Below are positions 62,083-64,000 of a DNA stretch of 64,000 bases, piece after piece (position 1 is the first letter of the stretch; each line of letters starts with the position of its first letter). The stretch is taken from NCBI GenBank assembly GCA_037893245.1, contig JBAIAA010000352.1, positions 62,001 to 126,000 of the forward strand. Reading direction: 5' to 3'. Source of the stretch: Crossaster papposus. Its lineage: Eukaryota; Echinodermata; Asteroidea; Velatida; Solasteridae. The notes under the pieces are model-generated. The model was not told the origin of the DNA. It did no database searches and saw nothing but the letters and a program-made list of their open reading frames with translations. The position numbers and the translations under genes are program-made.

Positions 62083-64000
62083 CTAGAATCTCGATGTGTC
62101 TCGGCCAAACAACAGCGTCTTGGTCCAATCGATGGGGACCTGCATCCGTAGTCTCCAACTACCCAGACGGGTCAGGTACGCAGAGCGCCACAGCAGCCAG
62201 GAGTAGAACCCTGTACCAACACAAAAAAAGATTGCGTCCAGAAGGTGAATTTGGGTTGCGTCTTGGCTACTTCGGGGATTCCCAGCATTTTACGGAAAAC
62301 CTGATTTCCCAAAGAATATTCTCACTTTAACAAGGCTGCAGCAAAGTGGTAACAACTTAATAGACACATATACCCCAACCACAAGGGTTTGGTGAAATCC
62401 AGCTGTAATAGTGCACAGTTCAATAGCACAGTTAAATAGCACAGGGTGTTGGGATTTGCAAGGATGAGAAAGGTTCCTAGTAAATCACCAAAAGGAGTTA
62501 GGGTTAATGTACTTAGGGTTAACCCTAGCCCTCCAGGGTATTTTGGTTAGCCCTGCCAGACGCAACAGATTGCATATACTTTGTCACATTGACTTGTGTG
62601 CAGAGTCCAGCAAGGTCAAGCAGTCACCACAGATGCACTGTGCTGGATCTGGCAGGGTTAGGGTCAATGTAATTAGTTGATAGAACATGTAGCATCATTG
62701 TAAAAAATGCTGAATAATCACAACAATATTTTCTCTAACCTTGATTCTTGATGACCGGAGTGTTAGTCAGGCCCTTGTAGTCTCCTACATAGGCCAGCAT
62801 ACCCATATTCTGGTACTGGAACGGAGGACAATCTTTCCCCGACTTCGTGCCAAGGGACTGGGCCAAATATCTGCCTTGCCTCTCTGCAACCTATGGAACC
62901 CGATCAGCACAAGAAAAACTATCCAAAATTACAAAGTCAAACTAAAACCCATTCCATCTGCTTTTACAACTTGACCTCAAATGACCTTTTACCTTTGACA
63001 TGACCATCATAGAAAGACAAGACATCACGGAAACAAAGATTAAACGCAAGCACCTACCTGTGCTGTACAGGGCAGACTGAGGTTCTGTATGTCGGCACAG
63101 TCACCGATGGCATAGATGCTGCCGCTCTGGTCGTCCAGGACTCTCAAATACTCATCAGTAAGAAGCTGGCCCTGTTTATTCTTGGAGAATGGAAGCTGCT
63201 TCACAAAGGCTCTGGCAATTGAAAGGAATTATATTTTGGTATAGATACAGAAAGATCAAGTTGCTCGGGTAGATAATACAAAATGTTTTAAAGCTACTAG
63301 TGCATCAGTGCCTGTTCAAAATGTGCCTGTTCGGAATGGGCAAATTCAGTGGTTCCCCCTTCTTGGAATGGACTGACCATGGAAACAGTTCCGTGAACCA
63401 TACCACTAGCTCACTGGGGAGATCCTGCCATCGCTGAGGTGACCTTGTCCATGCTGACACTAAAGATAAAGCAAAGGTCCCTCCCCCATCCCCATTCATG
63501 GGAATAGACTGACCTTGGGTAGAGTCCCGTGGACCATACCACTAGCTCGCTGGGGATGTTCCTGCCATCGCTGAGGGTGACCCCGTCCGCTCGGACCTCG
63601 GTCACGTTGGCGGTGATCAGCTCCATCTGCCCCCTGCTGCGGATCTTGGCCGTGGCGTACTCTTGCTGCTTTGGAGTAAAAGAGGACAGGATCTGACGTC
63701 CCTCGATGAGGGAGACACGCACTAGCTCTTGCTCTTCCTTGTAGAGACGGGAAACATCCTAAAAAGATGGATGAAAGATTGGCTCACAAAAAATGAAAGG
63801 CCCTGAATATATTTATCCTTTGAATTCTTCTTAAAGCAGTTTAGTATCTCGATGAAGTAGTAGTCCCGTTCAAAGGTTATTCAGGGTACAAAATTACCAC
63901 AATAGGGAGGTACTTACTCAACAGGACCCAACAAACACAAAGTTTACAACCGTTTCAGTGTTTCAATCATTCAAAAGGTATCTTTAAAAGATTACTATGT
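62083..64000 (-). CDS. Type II NADH:ubiquinone oxidoreductase (NDH-2), 3' part
   Basis: Single-subunit flavoprotein that passes electrons from NADH to quinone without proton pumping, usually on the inner mitochondrial membrane. Four exons are visible on the minus strand: 63758-63514, 63211-63058, 62890-62740, 62210-62083, in phase, 225 C-terminal residues. The N-terminal half (first Rossmann fold) lies beyond position 64000. Motifs: [40 protein letters not shown] (end of the NADH-binding fold), then [11 protein letters not shown] with the FAD-contacting Asp at about 63100, [31 protein letters not shown] and the membrane-anchor C-terminus [10 protein letters not shown]...[10 protein letters not shown]. 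The final FGRDTSRF is typical of NDH-2 and rules out AIFM2. Reported in some invertebrate animals and absent from vertebrates. Confidence 0.93.
63350..63460 (-). pseudogene. Decayed duplicate of the NDH-2 exon 3' end
   Basis: 63,355-63,450 repeats 63,505-63,600 (GACTGACC...CCGTGRACCATACCACTAGC...TCACTGGGGA...CCTGCCATCGCTGAG). The copy lies in the intron right after the exon it came from, with indels and a changed donor region. It still reads SELVVW in one frame but is not a functional exon. Confidence 0.85.

Overview
The window is nuclear DNA of an animal, most likely a marine invertebrate deuterostome; an echinoderm such as a sea star fits best. This rests on GT-AG multi-exon genes, AT-rich introns, abundant ACATGTA / CCGGTA microsatellite, dense small inverted-repeat transposons, tRNA-derived SINE fragments, and a type II NADH dehydrogenase gene (known from some invertebrate animals, absent from vertebrates). 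The species cannot be named from the sequence alone.

Layout. Positions 1-27,700 are gene-poor and full of repeats. They hold fourteen copies of one TTAA-flanked MITE (family A), several hairpin elements (families C, D, F, G, I), a 12-bp GGCCGCCAAAAT array and a 17-bp minisatellite. The only gene candidate there is a two-exon start of an unidentified minus-strand gene (6638 down to 689). Positions 27,793-45,772 carry a near-complete UBE3B gene (IQ motif plus HECT E3 ubiquitin ligase; 27 coding exons, + strand). Positions 48,169-51,355 (minus) carry CCDC86 in four exons. Positions 51,776-59,831 (+) carry RSRC2, divergent from CCDC86 with about 420 bp between the start codons. Positions 62,083-64,000 (minus) carry the 3' half of a type II NADH dehydrogenase (NDH-2), convergent with RSRC2.

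The most interesting observation is in RSRC2. The arginine/serine-rich 5' exons can be spliced in frame either to the conserved RSRC2 C-terminus (SMAP-like domain) or to a single large exon at 54,001-54,684. That exon encodes a coiled coil and a BEN domain, and ends in a stop codon followed closely by AATAAA. The locus could therefore make both an SR-type RNA-processing protein and an SR-BEN protein, BEN being a DNA-binding domain.

A second theme is repeated tandem duplication of exon ends: UBE3B exon 9 (four 51-bp copies), UBE3B exon 18 (two copies, one split by a MITE), the RSRC2 last exon (decayed copies in the 3' UTR) and an NDH-2 exon (one decayed copy in the next intron).

The genes are housekeeping functions (ubiquitin ligation, nucleolar/rRNA processing, splicing, mitochondrial respiration). 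Apart from the divergent CCDC86/RSRC2 pair nothing suggests joint regulation. All splice sites were placed by eye from GT/AG signals, reading phase and similarity to remembered families; no alignment was run.
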